From the IMG/VR virus record IMGVR_UViG_3300034954_000848, positions 1-37,873 of that record: a DNA stretch of 37,873 bases, one strand, 5' to 3'. This document shows, in pieces, positions 8,859 through 18,279 of this stretch. Under the pieces are notes generated by a model that saw only the letters and a list, made by a program, of their open reading frames with translations, ran no database searches and had not been told where the DNA came from. Positions within the stretch are counted from its first letter, which is position 1. Every line of letters starts with the position of its first letter. The position numbers were made by a program, and so were the translations under genes. Origin of the DNA: a virus.

Positions 8859-9191
8859 ATGGCAAATACATTTAAATTAAAAACAAAAGCAAATGTGGGT
8901 GTGTCCACAGTTGGCATTTACACCGCCACATCTCCTGTTACTGCAACTGTGGTTATTGGTGTTACTCTTGCTAATAAATCTGCACAGGGTATCAACGTTG
9001 GTATTGGTATTACCAGACCATCATCTGATGATATTGACTTAATGAAGAATGTTCCTGTTCCTCAAGGATCATCTCTTGAATTTATGCAAGGAAATAAACT
9101 TGTTCTTGAAGCAAACGATACTATCACTGCTAAAAGTGATGTGAATAATAGTCTTGATGTTGCTCTTACGATCATGGAGATCACCCCATAA
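8859..9191 (+). CDS. Small beta-rich virion-type protein
   Basis: 110 residues, 6 bp after the giant fibre gene and 12 bp before the next fibre. It begins MANTFKLKTKA, has no membrane segment and is a run of beta-like segments: VGIYTATSPVTATVVIGVTL, GINVGIGITRP, LVLEANDTITAK and a closing DVALTIMEITP. The pattern of a lysine-rich start, a central VIGVTLAN strand and GSSLEFMQGNKLVLE resembles a small structural protein I recall from many cyanophages. It could decorate or connect fibres or the neck, but no activity is shown by the sequence. Its place inside a late fibre operon supports a virion role. Confidence 0.75.
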   Translation: MANTFKLKTKANVGVSTVGIYTATSPVTATVVIGVTLANKSAQGINVGIGITRPSSDDIDLMKNVPVPQGSSLEFMQGNKLVLEANDTITAKSDVNNSLDVALTIMEITP

Positions 9192-9203
9192 GGATAAAAA
9201 GAT

Positions 9204-12200
9204 ATGGCACTTACTAAGGTTAGCGGCGATATATTAGATCCTGGTATAAATGTTGCAGGTATTGTTACCGCAACAGGATTTGATGGGCCTTTTACTGGTG
9301 GTTCGGGTAAAAATATAACTGCAGGTATTGTTACTTCGACGGGACTAGATGTTAATGGAAATGGTGATATCAGTGGTGATCTATCAGTTTCTGGTAATGT
9401 AAGTATTGGCGGAACGCTAACTTATGAAGACGTAACCAATATTGATTCAGTTGGTATCATCACAGCACAGAGTGATATATCAATAGCAGATAAGATTGTT
9501 CATACTGGTGATACCAATACCGCGATTAGATTCCCTGCCGCTGATACATTTACAGTAGAGACTGCTGGTAGTGAAAGAGTTCGTGTAGATTCAAGTGGAA
9601 ATGTCGGCATCGGAACTGATAATCCAGCAACAAACTTTAGGTTGGATGTTAATGGCGATTTATCACTTGGAGAACTTGGAGGATCTGATAATACCTATAT
9701 TGATCAAAAACAAAATGGAAGTCTTGAAATCATCAATAGTGGAAGAACATCTAATAACGGTAGCGTAAGGATAAACAGACACAATAATATTTCTGGAGAT
9801 ACCACTTACTTTAGAGATTTTGAAGTTTATGATGGTAAAGACAATCTTTTACTTTTAGCAGATGGTTCATCTGGAAATATCGGCATAGGAACTGATAATC
9901 CAGCATATAATCTTGAAGTTTTTGGAGACAGCGCACTAATTTCAGGATCCAGTGCTGCTAATTTGATATTAGAAGATAGAGGTGTTGCTGATTCATCAAA
10001 TCCATTTTTCTTACTATCATCTGATGGTGGCGATTTTAAGATCACTACAGCAGATAGAAACGGATCTGGAACTACTACTAATTCCACACAAAGACTTAGT
10101 ATAAATTCTGATGGTAATATTATTGTAGGTGATTTCACTACAATAGATACAAGAAATACTGGTGGCATTCATATACAACATTCCAAAGGTGTTTCATTCA
10201 GATCAAACACCTCACAGTCAGTTTCTAGAAACTGGAGAATTAGAAATGATGACTACGGATGGGGTAACTTAGACTTCTCTGTTGGAGATAGTGTAAATGA
10301 TTGGGGTGATTCTGCATCTGATGTTTTATTATCATTAACTAGTAATAGAAGAGTTGGTATTAATGCAACTGTTCCACAACAAAGACTAGATGTTGTAGGA
10401 CTTGCACATACAGTTGCTGTATTTCGTCCAGATAATAATAGTGTTTCTGCATATGGAGATGCAAGTGCTGTAAATAATCTGGTTAACTTGAGAATGCCCT
10501 ATGGATCAAATCCAGGGTCACAAACTAATAATGGGGCAAGATGGGGTATTAAATTCCAGGGAAGAAATGATGGTGCAGAATATGGCACTGATGCAGGTAA
10601 GTCTGCATCAATTTATGCTGTCTCAGAAGAAACTAATTCTGGATATAATAGAAAAGTTGGATTGTCATTCTACACATCTCCACTTGATGCTGATCAGGAA
10701 GAAAGACTTCGTATAACTTCTGATGGTAAGGTAAAGTTTGGTACAAATAATTCAACAACAGATTATTTGGAATGGGGCAGCAATCCTAGATTGTTCCTGC
10801 AAACACCAACAGGAATAAATGGATTAAGAATTTATAGTGATACTACACCATTTGAAATTGGTGGTTCTGCATCAACAAGAAAAGTATCAATGGGTGGTAA
10901 CCCAAATTATGATCTCAGTATTTCTGGTAGTTATTCATTATCTTCAGGAGGACATGATAGTTCTCCTAAAGTATTCCTTAATGCAACAAGACATAATGGT
11001 AGTACCACAGTAACTTCATTCCAGACATCAATACAAGCGGTATCTGCTTCAAATACTGCTAATGATGGTTATCTCGGTTTAGGTGCTTCTGCAACTCCAG
11101 ATGATTTGGTAATTAGACCAAGTGGAAATGTTGGTATTAATCAGAGTGATCCATCCAGAGCAAAACTACATGTAGTTGGTCCATCAACTGACACTGAGGA
11201 AATTATAGCAAAATTCAAAGGTGGTTCTGGAGGTGATTGTGAAAGTAGAATCGCATTAGTTGCTGGTTATCCAGATAATGTTAATGATACCGAGGGACAT
11301 GTTTACTTAGCCGCAAGAAGAAACGGAAACGGTAACTCATCAAGTTTCAGTGTTTATTGTTCCAATGGTGGAACAATGACTGAAAGATTTAAAGTAACTA
11401 ATGGTGGAGATCTCTATCTAAATGGTAGCAATGGATCACATAGAGTTGTTGATGAATATGCTGGTACTGTAAGTGTAACTGGAACTAACAACGAGTCATT
11501 CGCATTTGAGTTTATAGGTTCAGCATTAGCATCTGGTGGTCTTTTATATGTCTGGGGAACATCTGGTAATGTTGTTGTTAATGTTTCTGCAGAAATCCTG
11601 ATAAATCACTCTCAAGACGTTACTATTAAGAGTATGTCTGGTGCATATACTCAGGCACGAATAAGAGTAAAAACTGATGGTAACACAAGATGTGCAGTTT
11701 ATCTTGGAAGACATGCTGGTTATGGATCTGGAACTACAACATTGAATTGGAGATTTATTGCTTACGGTGGAACATATGCATATACCACAGAATCTACTAA
11801 TACTGGAACCGATCATACTCATACTACTAGTAGTGGTAGTTTTAGAATAACTGCAGCGGGTGGTGGTGGTGGTAATGTTAATGCCTCAGGTAGTAAAAAC
11901 TTCATGATTGATCATCCACTAGTTGGTCTTTCTACAACTACCAAACTTGCACATGCTGCAGTTGAGGGTCCTGAATGTAATACAATGTATCGTGGTAAAG
12001 TTGATTTGGTTGACGGAACTGCAACTGTAAATATTGACACCAACTCAAGAATGACTGAAGGAACATTTGTGGCATTAAATCAAAATGTCCAATGTTTTAC
12101 TACTAATGAAACTGGATGGACAGCAATCAAAGGTTCTGTATCTGGTAATTTACTTACTATTACTGCACAAGATAATACATGCACCGACACTATTTCTTGG

Positions 12201-12332
12201 ATGGTTGTTGGTGAAAGAAAAGATCAAGATATAATTAATAACAGAGCAACAGATTCTGAAGGTAGATTTATTCCAGAAATTACTGATGAATATGATCCAT
12301 CACAGTTTCCAACATATCCAGAAGAATCATAA
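9204..12332 (+). CDS. Tail fibre protein with C-terminal HP..EGPE domain (1042 aa)
   Basis: AAGGA precedes the ATG. The N-terminal part (1-150) has fibre modules shared across the window: GNVSIGGTLTYEDVTNIDSV (about 64-83), IVHTGDTNTAIRFPAADTF and GNVGIGTDNP repeats. The middle carries several ..GNVGI.. and ERLRITSDG units alternating with less conserved beta segments. From about residue 900, after a glycine-rich linker (AAGGGGGNVNASGS), is a domain with KNFMIDHPL, LAHAAVEGPE, MYRGKVDL and a WMVVGERKD strand, found at the C termini of phage and bacterial fibre-like exported proteins. The tail is acidic with prolines (DEYDPSQFPTYPEES). Last gene of the late unit begun at 1975; its stop codon lies inside the next late promoter. 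The exact role of the end domain is not known to me. Confidence 0.82.
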   Translation: MALTKVSGDILDPGINVAGIVTATGFDGPFTGGSGKNITAGIVTSTGLDVNGNGDISGDLSVSGNVSIGGTLTYEDVTNIDSVGIITAQSDISIADKIVHTGDTNTAIRFPAADTFTVETAGSERVRVDSSGNVGIGTDNPATNFRLDVNGDLSLGELGGSDNTYIDQKQNGSLEIINSGRTSNNGSVRINRHNNISGDTTYFRDFEVYDGKDNLLLLADGSSGNIGIGTDNPAYNLEVFGDSALISGSSAANLILEDRGVADSSNPFFLLSSDGGDFKITTADRNGSGTTTNSTQRLSINSDGNIIVGDFTTIDTRNTGGIHIQHSKGVSFRSNTSQSVSRNWRIRNDDYGWGNLDFSVGDSVNDWGDSASDVLLSLTSNRRVGINATVPQQRLDVVGLAHTVAVFRPDNNSVSAYGDASAVNNLVNLRMPYGSNPGSQTNNGARWGIKFQGRNDGAEYGTDAGKSASIYAVSEETNSGYNRKVGLSFYTSPLDADQEERLRITSDGKVKFGTNNSTTDYLEWGSNPRLFLQTPTGINGLRIYSDTTPFEIGGSASTRKVSMGGNPNYDLSISGSYSLSSGGHDSSPKVFLNATRHNGSTTVTSFQTSIQAVSASNTANDGYLGLGASATPDDLVIRPSGNVGINQSDPSRAKLHVVGPSTDTEEIIAKFKGGSGGDCESRIALVAGYPDNVNDTEGHVYLAARRNGNGNSSSFSVYCSNGGTMTERFKVTNGGDLYLNGSNGSHRVVDEYAGTVSVTGTNNESFAFEFIGSALASGGLLYVWGTSGNVVVNVSAEILINHSQDVTIKSMSGAYTQARIRVKTDGNTRCAVYLGRHAGYGSGTTTLNWRFIAYGGTYAYTTESTNTGTDHTHTTSSGSFRITAAGGGGGNVNASGSKNFMIDHPLVGLSTTTKLAHAAVEGPECNTMYRGKVDLVDGTATVNIDTNSRMTEGTFVALNQNVQCFTTNETGWTAIKGSVSGNLLTITAQDNTCTDTISWMVVGERKDQDIINNRATDSEGRFIPEITDEYDPSQFPTYPEES

Positions 12333-12355
12333 ATACAAATAAAAAGTAGATAATG
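12327..12355 (+). repeat. 29-bp duplicated late promoter/start cassette, copy 1
   Basis: From the upstream gene's penultimate codon through the promoter, leader and ATG, identical to 32934-32962. See that entry. Confidence 0.9.
12329..12335 (+). promoter_or_regulatory. Late promoter overlapping stop codon (ATAAATA)
   Basis: ATAAATA in which TAA (12330-12332) is also the stop of the preceding fibre gene. It lies 17 bp before the ATG at 12353. It is part of a 29-bp stretch repeated exactly at 32934-32962. Confidence 0.7.
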
Positions 12356-14329
12356 AGTATCCTCAACGTTAATCAGATACAACCATTAGGTGGGGGAAGT
12401 ACCATTACCGTCAGTGCTAATGATGTTAATTTTTCTGGAAATATTTCTATAGGTTCTAGTTTTGTTGGAACAGCAACAACAGCAAGTCTTGCAACCTCAG
12501 CACAAGGTCTAACTGGAACTCCAGATATTACTGTTGGGAATATTCAATCAGGTATTGTAACTGCAACTACATTTATTGGTGATGGATCTGGATTAACTGG
12601 AGTTACTGCATCTGGATCTGGTATTAACATTAAAGATAGTGGCAGCACCGTTGGTGTCGCTGCTACTATAGACTTTAGTACTAATTTAAATGTTTCTCCA
12701 GCATCTGCAGGTATTGTTACTGTTACTGTAGGTGATACTGATTTTGCTATTGCAGATAAGATTGTCCACACTGGTGATACTAATACTGCAATTAGATTCC
12801 CTGCTGCCGATACGATTACTGCAGAGACTGCTGGATCAGAAAGACTTCGTATAACTTCTGCTGGTTCGGTTGGTATTGGAACTACTAATCCAGGTGCTAA
12901 AACTCATATTGATAGTGTAACTAGCAATACTCCATTAGTTGTTGAAGCATCTCAAAATAATAGAAGTCGTATTGTATTCAGAAATAATGTTGAAACTGGA
13001 ACAGAATGTAATATAGAGTTATTTGATGATGACCTTAGATTTGTAACGAACTCTGGAGAAAGACTTCGTATAACTTCTGATGGTGCAATCTCAGTTGGCA
13101 ACGCATCTCAAATGGGTTCCAGCTATGCGAGAATATCAATCGATTGTCAGGGAAGAGATGTCCTTACTGATGTAACAGATGTTACAAAATATGGATTAGC
13201 ATTCCATAATGATCCTAATACTAACGATGCAAATGGAATAGGATTTTTCAATGATGATGGAACTAACTGTGGTGGTTATATCTTACATCAAGATAAAGGT
13301 TCTAATAACCTAGGAGATTTAATTTTCGGAACATCTGCAACTTCAAATAATCCTATAGAAAGACTTCGTATAGATTCATCTGGTCGTGTTGGTATAAACA
13401 CCAATACATTTAATGATGCCGCAGAAGCTCTGCGTGTTCAAGCACCTAGTGGTCAAAATAATACACACTTAACTATCAAGGCAGGTAGCACATCAGGTTA
13501 TAGTGTATTGAACTTTGGTGATAATGACTTTAATGAAGGTCGCATCAAATATGATCATAGTAGTAATACTATGGAATTTTTTGCGGATGATACTGGATTT
13601 ATGAAATATATAGATGATTCTACAGGTGGACGCTTCAGCGTTACTTCAACTGGAACCTATCTAACTGCAACTACTGTTGATTATTATTGTAATTTTAATA
13701 GTAGTAGAACTTATGGTCAATATATTAGTAAAAACGGTACAGGAACTTACGGACTTTTTTCTTATACACAAGGTGGAAACTCAACACAATATTCCATCTT
13801 TGGTCAGGTAGATACAAATTCTACACATTCTTCTGGTGGAGGTTTATTCTATTCAATTAACAACAACACTTATGGAATTGTTGGATATTGGAGTGGAGGA
13901 AACTCAGGTGCTTATTACACCATTTATGGTAATGGTGTTTCCCTATGTACTGGTGGTCATACAACATCTGACGCTCGTTTAAAAGATGTTCAATCTGGCA
14001 TTGGAACTGGAATTCTTGATAAGGTATGTTCTTTAGAGGCGAAGAAATATACTTGGAAAGAGAACACACAACAAAGAAGATCTGTTGGTGCAGGAACTCA
14101 GATAGGTCTTCTTGCTCAAGATGTCCTAGAGCACTTCCCAGAAGTTGTGATGGAGCATAAAAATCCAGAGATTGCAGGACATAATCCTGAAACTCTGAAT
14201 GAACAGATTGGAACTACTTATTCCATTGATTATGGAAAAATGACTGCGGTTCTCATTGAAGCAATTAAAGATCTTAAAGCAGAAAATAATGCTCTTACTG
14301 CTCGTGTTACTGCACTTGAAGGTTCATAA
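12353..14329 (+). CDS. Tail fibre with C-terminal S74 auto-processing chaperone (658 aa)
   Basis: N-terminus MSILNVNQIQPLGGGS belongs to the short (I/L).VN.I head seen on several fibres here. Residues about 90-340 contain shared modules (KIVHTGDTNTAIRFPAADT; ERLRITSAG; ERLRIDSSG). A less conserved beta region follows (about 350-530). From residue 538 comes TSDARLKDVQ, then LLAQDVLEHFPEVV, YSIDYGKMTAVLIEAIKDL and a final coiled coil (AENNALTARVTALEG): a complete peptidase_S74 (intramolecular chaperone) domain. In this family the serine of the SDxRLK motif (here Ser539), with a nearby lysine, cuts the chaperone off after the fibre trimer has folded. All key motif residues are present, so auto-cleavage just before Ser539 is expected; the mature fibre would be about 538 residues. 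It has its own late promoter. Confidence 0.92.
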   Translation: MSILNVNQIQPLGGGSTITVSANDVNFSGNISIGSSFVGTATTASLATSAQGLTGTPDITVGNIQSGIVTATTFIGDGSGLTGVTASGSGINIKDSGSTVGVAATIDFSTNLNVSPASAGIVTVTVGDTDFAIADKIVHTGDTNTAIRFPAADTITAETAGSERLRITSAGSVGIGTTNPGAKTHIDSVTSNTPLVVEASQNNRSRIVFRNNVETGTECNIELFDDDLRFVTNSGERLRITSDGAISVGNASQMGSSYARISIDCQGRDVLTDVTDVTKYGLAFHNDPNTNDANGIGFFNDDGTNCGGYILHQDKGSNNLGDLIFGTSATSNNPIERLRIDSSGRVGINTNTFNDAAEALRVQAPSGQNNTHLTIKAGSTSGYSVLNFGDNDFNEGRIKYDHSSNTMEFFADDTGFMKYIDDSTGGRFSVTSTGTYLTATTVDYYCNFNSSRTYGQYISKNGTGTYGLFSYTQGGNSTQYSIFGQVDTNSTHSSGGGLFYSINNNTYGIVGYWSGGNSGAYYTIYGNGVSLCTGGHTTSDARLKDVQSGIGTGILDKVCSLEAKKYTWKENTQQRRSVGAGTQIGLLAQDVLEHFPEVVMEHKNPEIAGHNPETLNEQIGTTYSIDYGKMTAVLIEAIKDLKAENNALTARVTALEGS

Positions 14330-14332
14330 ATA
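14326..14332 (+). promoter_or_regulatory. Late promoter overlapping stop codon (ATAAATA)
   Basis: ATAAATA with TAA (14327-14329) as the stop of the S74 fibre gene; 20 bp before the ATG at 14353. A TATAAT (14342-14347) also lies in the leader, too close to the start to be a convincing promoter. Confidence 0.7.
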
Positions 14333-14352
14333 TCTAAAAAGTATAATATAAG

Positions 14353-17028
14353 ATGGCATCGGAAATTCGTGTAAATAGTCTAACTAATAGAAGCGGTTTA
14401 AGCACAGTTAGTATTACCGATACTGGTGCCGTATTTGCTGGATTGGTAACAGCAACAACTTTTAGTGGACCTTTAACTGGTAATATAACTGGTAATGTTA
14501 CAGGAAACGTAACAGGAAATCTCACCGGTAACGTAACTGGTACAGCAACTACTGCTACTGCATTAAGTGGTTCCCCAAGTATTGCAGTTGCTGATATTAC
14601 TGCGACTGGTAATGTAAGTATTGGCGGAACGCTAACTTATGAAGACGTAACTAATATTGATTCCGTTGGTATTATTACTGCACAGAGTGATGTTCTAGTC
14701 GGTAGAAATCTTAGTGTTACTTCTGGTATATCAACGGTCAAATCACTTGATTATGCTGCGATTGATTCAACAATCTCCGATACTGCTGTTGATGTTTTTA
14801 TATACGATACCTCTAAGGACTCTGATGGTGGTGCCTGGAGATACAGAACTCAACACACTTCTTGGTATAATGAAACACTAGGGACAGCAACTAGAGGTAG
14901 TAGAAAAGAGTTTCCTGCTGTTGCCGTTATTGTTGCTGAGGCAAGTTTGGTAACCATTTATGATGGTGATGATCCAGATCTGCCATTATGGATTAGTTTC
15001 CCCACAACAAATGCTACGGGAGTTACTGCTCTCAATGGAGAACTTTGTTTATCTGCAAATGCTAGTGGTGGTCCAGCATATCATTCTTTATTGCGTATTA
15101 ATTTTATCGCAGACAATGCAATCAACCACAGAAATAATGGTAGTGCGACTGTTCAAGGTTACTTTGTTCGTACATTATCTTCGACAGACCTTGCTTTTTT
15201 AGATAATGGTGCTGTTTATTGGACTGGATTCACTAGTGAAGTTCCTAACATAGTAAATAGCACAGCTAATGACGTAGCAATGACCGTGCTACCAAATGCA
15301 CCCATTGATGAGACCACTGGACTTCCTGTTCCTACTATTGCTGTTGCGACTAATGGTGGTGTAAGTGTTATTAGAGATCATGGACCTGTTTATGATATCA
15401 CAACAACTGTAGGTAGTAATAATGAAGCAAATCATATAACATTTAATGAAGAAAAAACTAAATTATCTTGGTTAACTAGAAATGGAGCAATTTATGCTCT
15501 TGTAACGGATATACCAGATGCAGATATAACTGCTAGACAATCTGATGACGTAGTAATTTCTCTCCATACTTCATATGTTTCTGGCACTGGACATGATATT
15601 AAAATTATAAATGGTTCAAACTATAATGATTTAATTCATAGTAGAGATAATATTCTAGCATTTGCTGCTGGAGGAAGTAATTCGGGATTGCAATTAGTAG
15701 ATTATGATTATGAAAATCTTTCGGGAGATAATCAAGGAAAAGTCTGTCAAGTAACAACTTCATTCAATACAGGGTGGCAATACGGAGACATCAAAAGTGC
15801 TTTCTTATCTGATACTGTTACTACACAACCATCAGAGTTAATTACTAATGGAACTTTTGATAGTAATATTGATGGTTGGTCATCATTTAATTCAGTTTTA
15901 AGTCACCAAACAGATGCAATTAGAGTTGCTGATGATGGTTCTTGGAGTAAAGCATATCAATCATTCACCACTGTAGTTGGAAGACAATACCAAGTTAAGA
16001 TTACTATCAAAACAATTAGTGCTAATGCTGCTTTTGCATATGCTGGAGCTCAAAACCCTGCTCAACTCGGTGGAAATGATACTACTATTTTTAGTAGTAT
16101 TACTAGCACAGGTACTTATTACGGAGTATTTACTGCTACAGCAACAACATCCTACATTGAGGTAACTTCCGATAGTACGAGTTATGTTGAATATAGTGAG
16201 ATATCAGTTAAAGAAGCAGAACAAGACCGTAGTGTAGGCCGAACAGGAATCCAAGCATTCGGAACAGTCACCAAGAGTGCCGTTGCAACTGGTGCTGATC
16301 TAGTTTCTTATGGTCCTTTTAGCACTTCAAATCGTTTAAGACAACCTTACAATTCTGATCTTAACTTTGGAACTAACGATTTTAGTATTATATTATGGAT
16401 GTATAACACTGGATCAACAGTTCATCAAACTCTTGTTGGTAGAGATAGTAGAGAATTTTCTGTAGATATACTTGATGATGCAAATCATAATAGAAAATTT
16501 AGAATTTATTCTTTCGATAATGGTAATTCGTTACAAAGTTTTGATAGTAATGATGATCCATTCCCATTAAATACTTGGTCTCATGTATGTGTGAACTATA
16601 CTGGTGGTAATACCGTTGCGGTTTATGTAAATGGTGTTCTTAATAAATCTGGAACTCTGAATTATGACATTAATGATACTTCTTATGGATTAAATATTGG
16701 ATGTAGAAATACAGGTGGAACTTATGCTCATGCTGCAGATGCAACCAAATTAGCATTGGTAAGGATTTCTGGTTCAGCACCATCAGAAGAACAAATCAAA
16801 AAAATGTATCAGGACGAGAAGATGCTCTTCCAAGAGAATGCTAAGGCAACCTTACATGGTACTTCTAATGGTGTGACTGCATTAGCATTTGATGATGATA
16901 CTGATCTTCTGCACGCTGGAACTGGAGATGGTAGATCAGATTTTCAGGGACTACGTAGAATAAATAATACTACTACGGCAGTGACAACTGCTATAACGGC
17001 ACAAAACGAGTTTATAATAGAACAGTAA
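14353..17028 (+). CDS. Propeller/LamG tail fibre 1 (891 aa)
   Basis: Head MASEIRVNSLTNRSG, then six TGNx-type repeats (residues 42-65) and GNVSIGGTLTYEDVTNIDSV. From about 135 starts a block shared with the proteins at 21519 and 32960: DVFIYDTSKDSDGGAWR, HTSWYNETLGTATRG, EFPAVAVIVAE and YDGDDPDLPLW; then blade-like strands (PTIAVATNGGVSVI). About 495-620 is a carbohydrate-binding-like module (ELITNGTFDSNIDGWSSF). About 650-800 is a LamG/concanavalin-like domain (QPYNSDLNFGTNDFSIILWM; NTWSHVCVNYTGG; VYVNGVL). The last 90 residues (ENAKATLHG; VTALAFDDDTDLLHAGTG; RSDFQGLRRINNTTTAVTTA) look like a closing propeller blade. Likely a sugar-binding tail adhesin. The partner gene starts two bases after the stop. 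Ligand unknown. Confidence 0.85.
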   Translation: MASEIRVNSLTNRSGLSTVSITDTGAVFAGLVTATTFSGPLTGNITGNVTGNVTGNLTGNVTGTATTATALSGSPSIAVADITATGNVSIGGTLTYEDVTNIDSVGIITAQSDVLVGRNLSVTSGISTVKSLDYAAIDSTISDTAVDVFIYDTSKDSDGGAWRYRTQHTSWYNETLGTATRGSRKEFPAVAVIVAEASLVTIYDGDDPDLPLWISFPTTNATGVTALNGELCLSANASGGPAYHSLLRINFIADNAINHRNNGSATVQGYFVRTLSSTDLAFLDNGAVYWTGFTSEVPNIVNSTANDVAMTVLPNAPIDETTGLPVPTIAVATNGGVSVIRDHGPVYDITTTVGSNNEANHITFNEEKTKLSWLTRNGAIYALVTDIPDADITARQSDDVVISLHTSYVSGTGHDIKIINGSNYNDLIHSRDNILAFAAGGSNSGLQLVDYDYENLSGDNQGKVCQVTTSFNTGWQYGDIKSAFLSDTVTTQPSELITNGTFDSNIDGWSSFNSVLSHQTDAIRVADDGSWSKAYQSFTTVVGRQYQVKITIKTISANAAFAYAGAQNPAQLGGNDTTIFSSITSTGTYYGVFTATATTSYIEVTSDSTSYVEYSEISVKEAEQDRSVGRTGIQAFGTVTKSAVATGADLVSYGPFSTSNRLRQPYNSDLNFGTNDFSIILWMYNTGSTVHQTLVGRDSREFSVDILDDANHNRKFRIYSFDNGNSLQSFDSNDDPFPLNTWSHVCVNYTGGNTVAVYVNGVLNKSGTLNYDINDTSYGLNIGCRNTGGTYAHAADATKLALVRISGSAPSEEQIKKMYQDEKMLFQENAKATLHGTSNGVTALAFDDDTDLLHAGTGDGRSDFQGLRRINNTTTAVTTAITAQNEFIIEQ
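14476..14547 (+). repeat. Tandem 12-bp repeat, six TGNx units
   Basis: Six in-frame 12-base units near ACTGGTAATGTN, coding TGNI, TGNV, TGNV, TGNL, TGNV, TGTA at residues 42-65 of the fibre. A shorter, diverged run lies at 33632-33667 in the third propeller fibre (TGNV, TGDL, TGNL). Copy number could vary by slippage and so lengthen or shorten the shaft. Confidence 0.85.
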
Positions 17029-17029
17029 T

Positions 17030-18262
17030 ATGACACTTAGAGCAAGCAAACCTGCCTTTAATATTAGAGAAAAACTAACAGAACTTGGTCGTCGTTTTGG
17101 TCTCAAGGGTTCTGAAATTGCAGCGGCAGAGACACTTCAACAAGTAAGAGACCTTCTGAGTATTGGTCGTAAAAATATTGTGATCAATGGAGATATGCGA
17201 ATTACTCAGAGGGGAACTACTACAGTATCAGTTGGTGCTGGTGCTGCTGGTGGATATCAAATTCATGATAGATGGAGAATTAATAATGCTCAACTTGATA
17301 CTTTAACCGCAGATTATTCACATCAAGGTGGGAGTTCAAGTATTGGATTTAGAGATAGTGCAAGATTTACTTGTACAGCAGCAGAAACACTGGCAACAGG
17401 TGAAAGATTTTCTTTCGAAACTCGTCTTGAAGCAAAGGATACGGTCTTTTTAAAATGGGGATCATATGAGGCAAGACCAATAACAGTATCTTTCTGGGTA
17501 AAATCTAATCTACCTGGTAAGTATGGTGTTCATGTTCGTCATCATGATCCAGGAAATGCTTATGTATTTCCATATACTATAAACCAATCTGATGTTTGGG
17601 AATACAAAACATATACTGTTCCAGGAGATCCTTATGGAACCACAAATGATGACACTGGAATAGGATTTTGGCTTAGATTTGTACTTCAATCTGGTGATGT
17701 AGCAGCTGCTGCTGATGAAAAATGGAGCACTACTGATAGTGGTCCTAATACTACACCAGATGCTGTTGCCTGGGGATCCGTAGTAGGACATACTTGGGAA
17801 ATTACGGGAGTTCAGGTTGAAGCAGGAACCAACGCCACCGAGTTCGAACGTCGTTCTTATAGTCAAGAACTCGCATTATGTCAGAGGTATTTTCAAGGAT
17901 GGAATGCAAAGTCCTCTACTGAACGTGCAGCAACGGGAATTTTTGTTTATGATGATGAAGGAAATAGTAGTGCAAACCAAACGACAATAATTGGATCTGG
18001 TTCTGTTGTAGATGCTGACGACGCTAGAATATTTTTCAGTTTACCTGTTACTATGAGAAACAAACCCACACCAGATGGCGGTGACCTAAGATTGATAACG
18101 GGTAATGTTCTACACAATTCATCAACTACTATACAATATAATAATTCTACAATACATACATGTAGTATGATGCTTGATAATGGTGGTGGAATGACAGCAG
18201 GGCAGTGTGTTCACTTGATCATCAAAGGTAATGGATATTTTTACTTAAATGCAGAATTATAA
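17030..18262 (+). CDS. Fibre partner / receptor-binding protein 1 (410 aa)
   Basis: ATG follows the previous stop directly (TAATATG), so it is coupled. N-terminus MTLRASKPAFNIREKL is shared with the genes at 23887 and 35977. Next, GRRFGLKGSEIAAAETLQ is a helical linker also shared with 35977. From about 47 is RKNIVINGDMRITQRGTT, a start motif of a common phage fibre domain, followed by SFWVKSNLPGKYG, SDVWEYKTYTVPGDPYGT, WEITGVQVEAGTNATEFE and QELALCQRYFQ, all typical of that beta-sandwich, carbohydrate-binding-like domain (about 47-290). The last 110 residues are a variable end (ending GNGYFYLNAEL). It probably forms the distal, host-binding part joined to the preceding propeller fibre. The pairing is inferred from its recurrence three times in this window. 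Confidence 0.85.
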   Translation: MTLRASKPAFNIREKLTELGRRFGLKGSEIAAAETLQQVRDLLSIGRKNIVINGDMRITQRGTTTVSVGAGAAGGYQIHDRWRINNAQLDTLTADYSHQGGSSSIGFRDSARFTCTAAETLATGERFSFETRLEAKDTVFLKWGSYEARPITVSFWVKSNLPGKYGVHVRHHDPGNAYVFPYTINQSDVWEYKTYTVPGDPYGTTNDDTGIGFWLRFVLQSGDVAAAADEKWSTTDSGPNTTPDAVAWGSVVGHTWEITGVQVEAGTNATEFERRSYSQELALCQRYFQGWNAKSSTERAATGIFVYDDEGNSSANQTTIIGSGSVVDADDARIFFSLPVTMRNKPTPDGGDLRLITGNVLHNSSTTIQYNNSTIHTCSMMLDNGGGMTAGQCVHLIIKGNGYFYLNAEL

Positions 18263-18270
18263 TTATTTTG

Positions 18271-18279
18271 TGCTATAAT
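18271..18279 (+). promoter_or_regulatory. Extended -10 promoter (TGCTATAAT), second copy
   Basis: The same nine bases as at 1004-1012, 38 bp before the ATG at 18318. No obvious -35. It overlaps the late motif at 18278-18284 by two bases. Confidence 0.7.

Noticed and set aside
14342-14347. TATAAT in the leader of the gene at 14353
   Set aside because: It lies only five bases before the ATG, with no TGN extension and no -35; a start from it would fall inside the gene. Probably chance in AT-rich DNA.
17020-17035. Possible frameshifted split of one fibre gene at the junction TAATATG
   Set aside because: The same junction recurs after all three propeller fibres (17028, 23885, 35977) with a conserved N-terminal motif following, so it is a true gene boundary with coupled translation.
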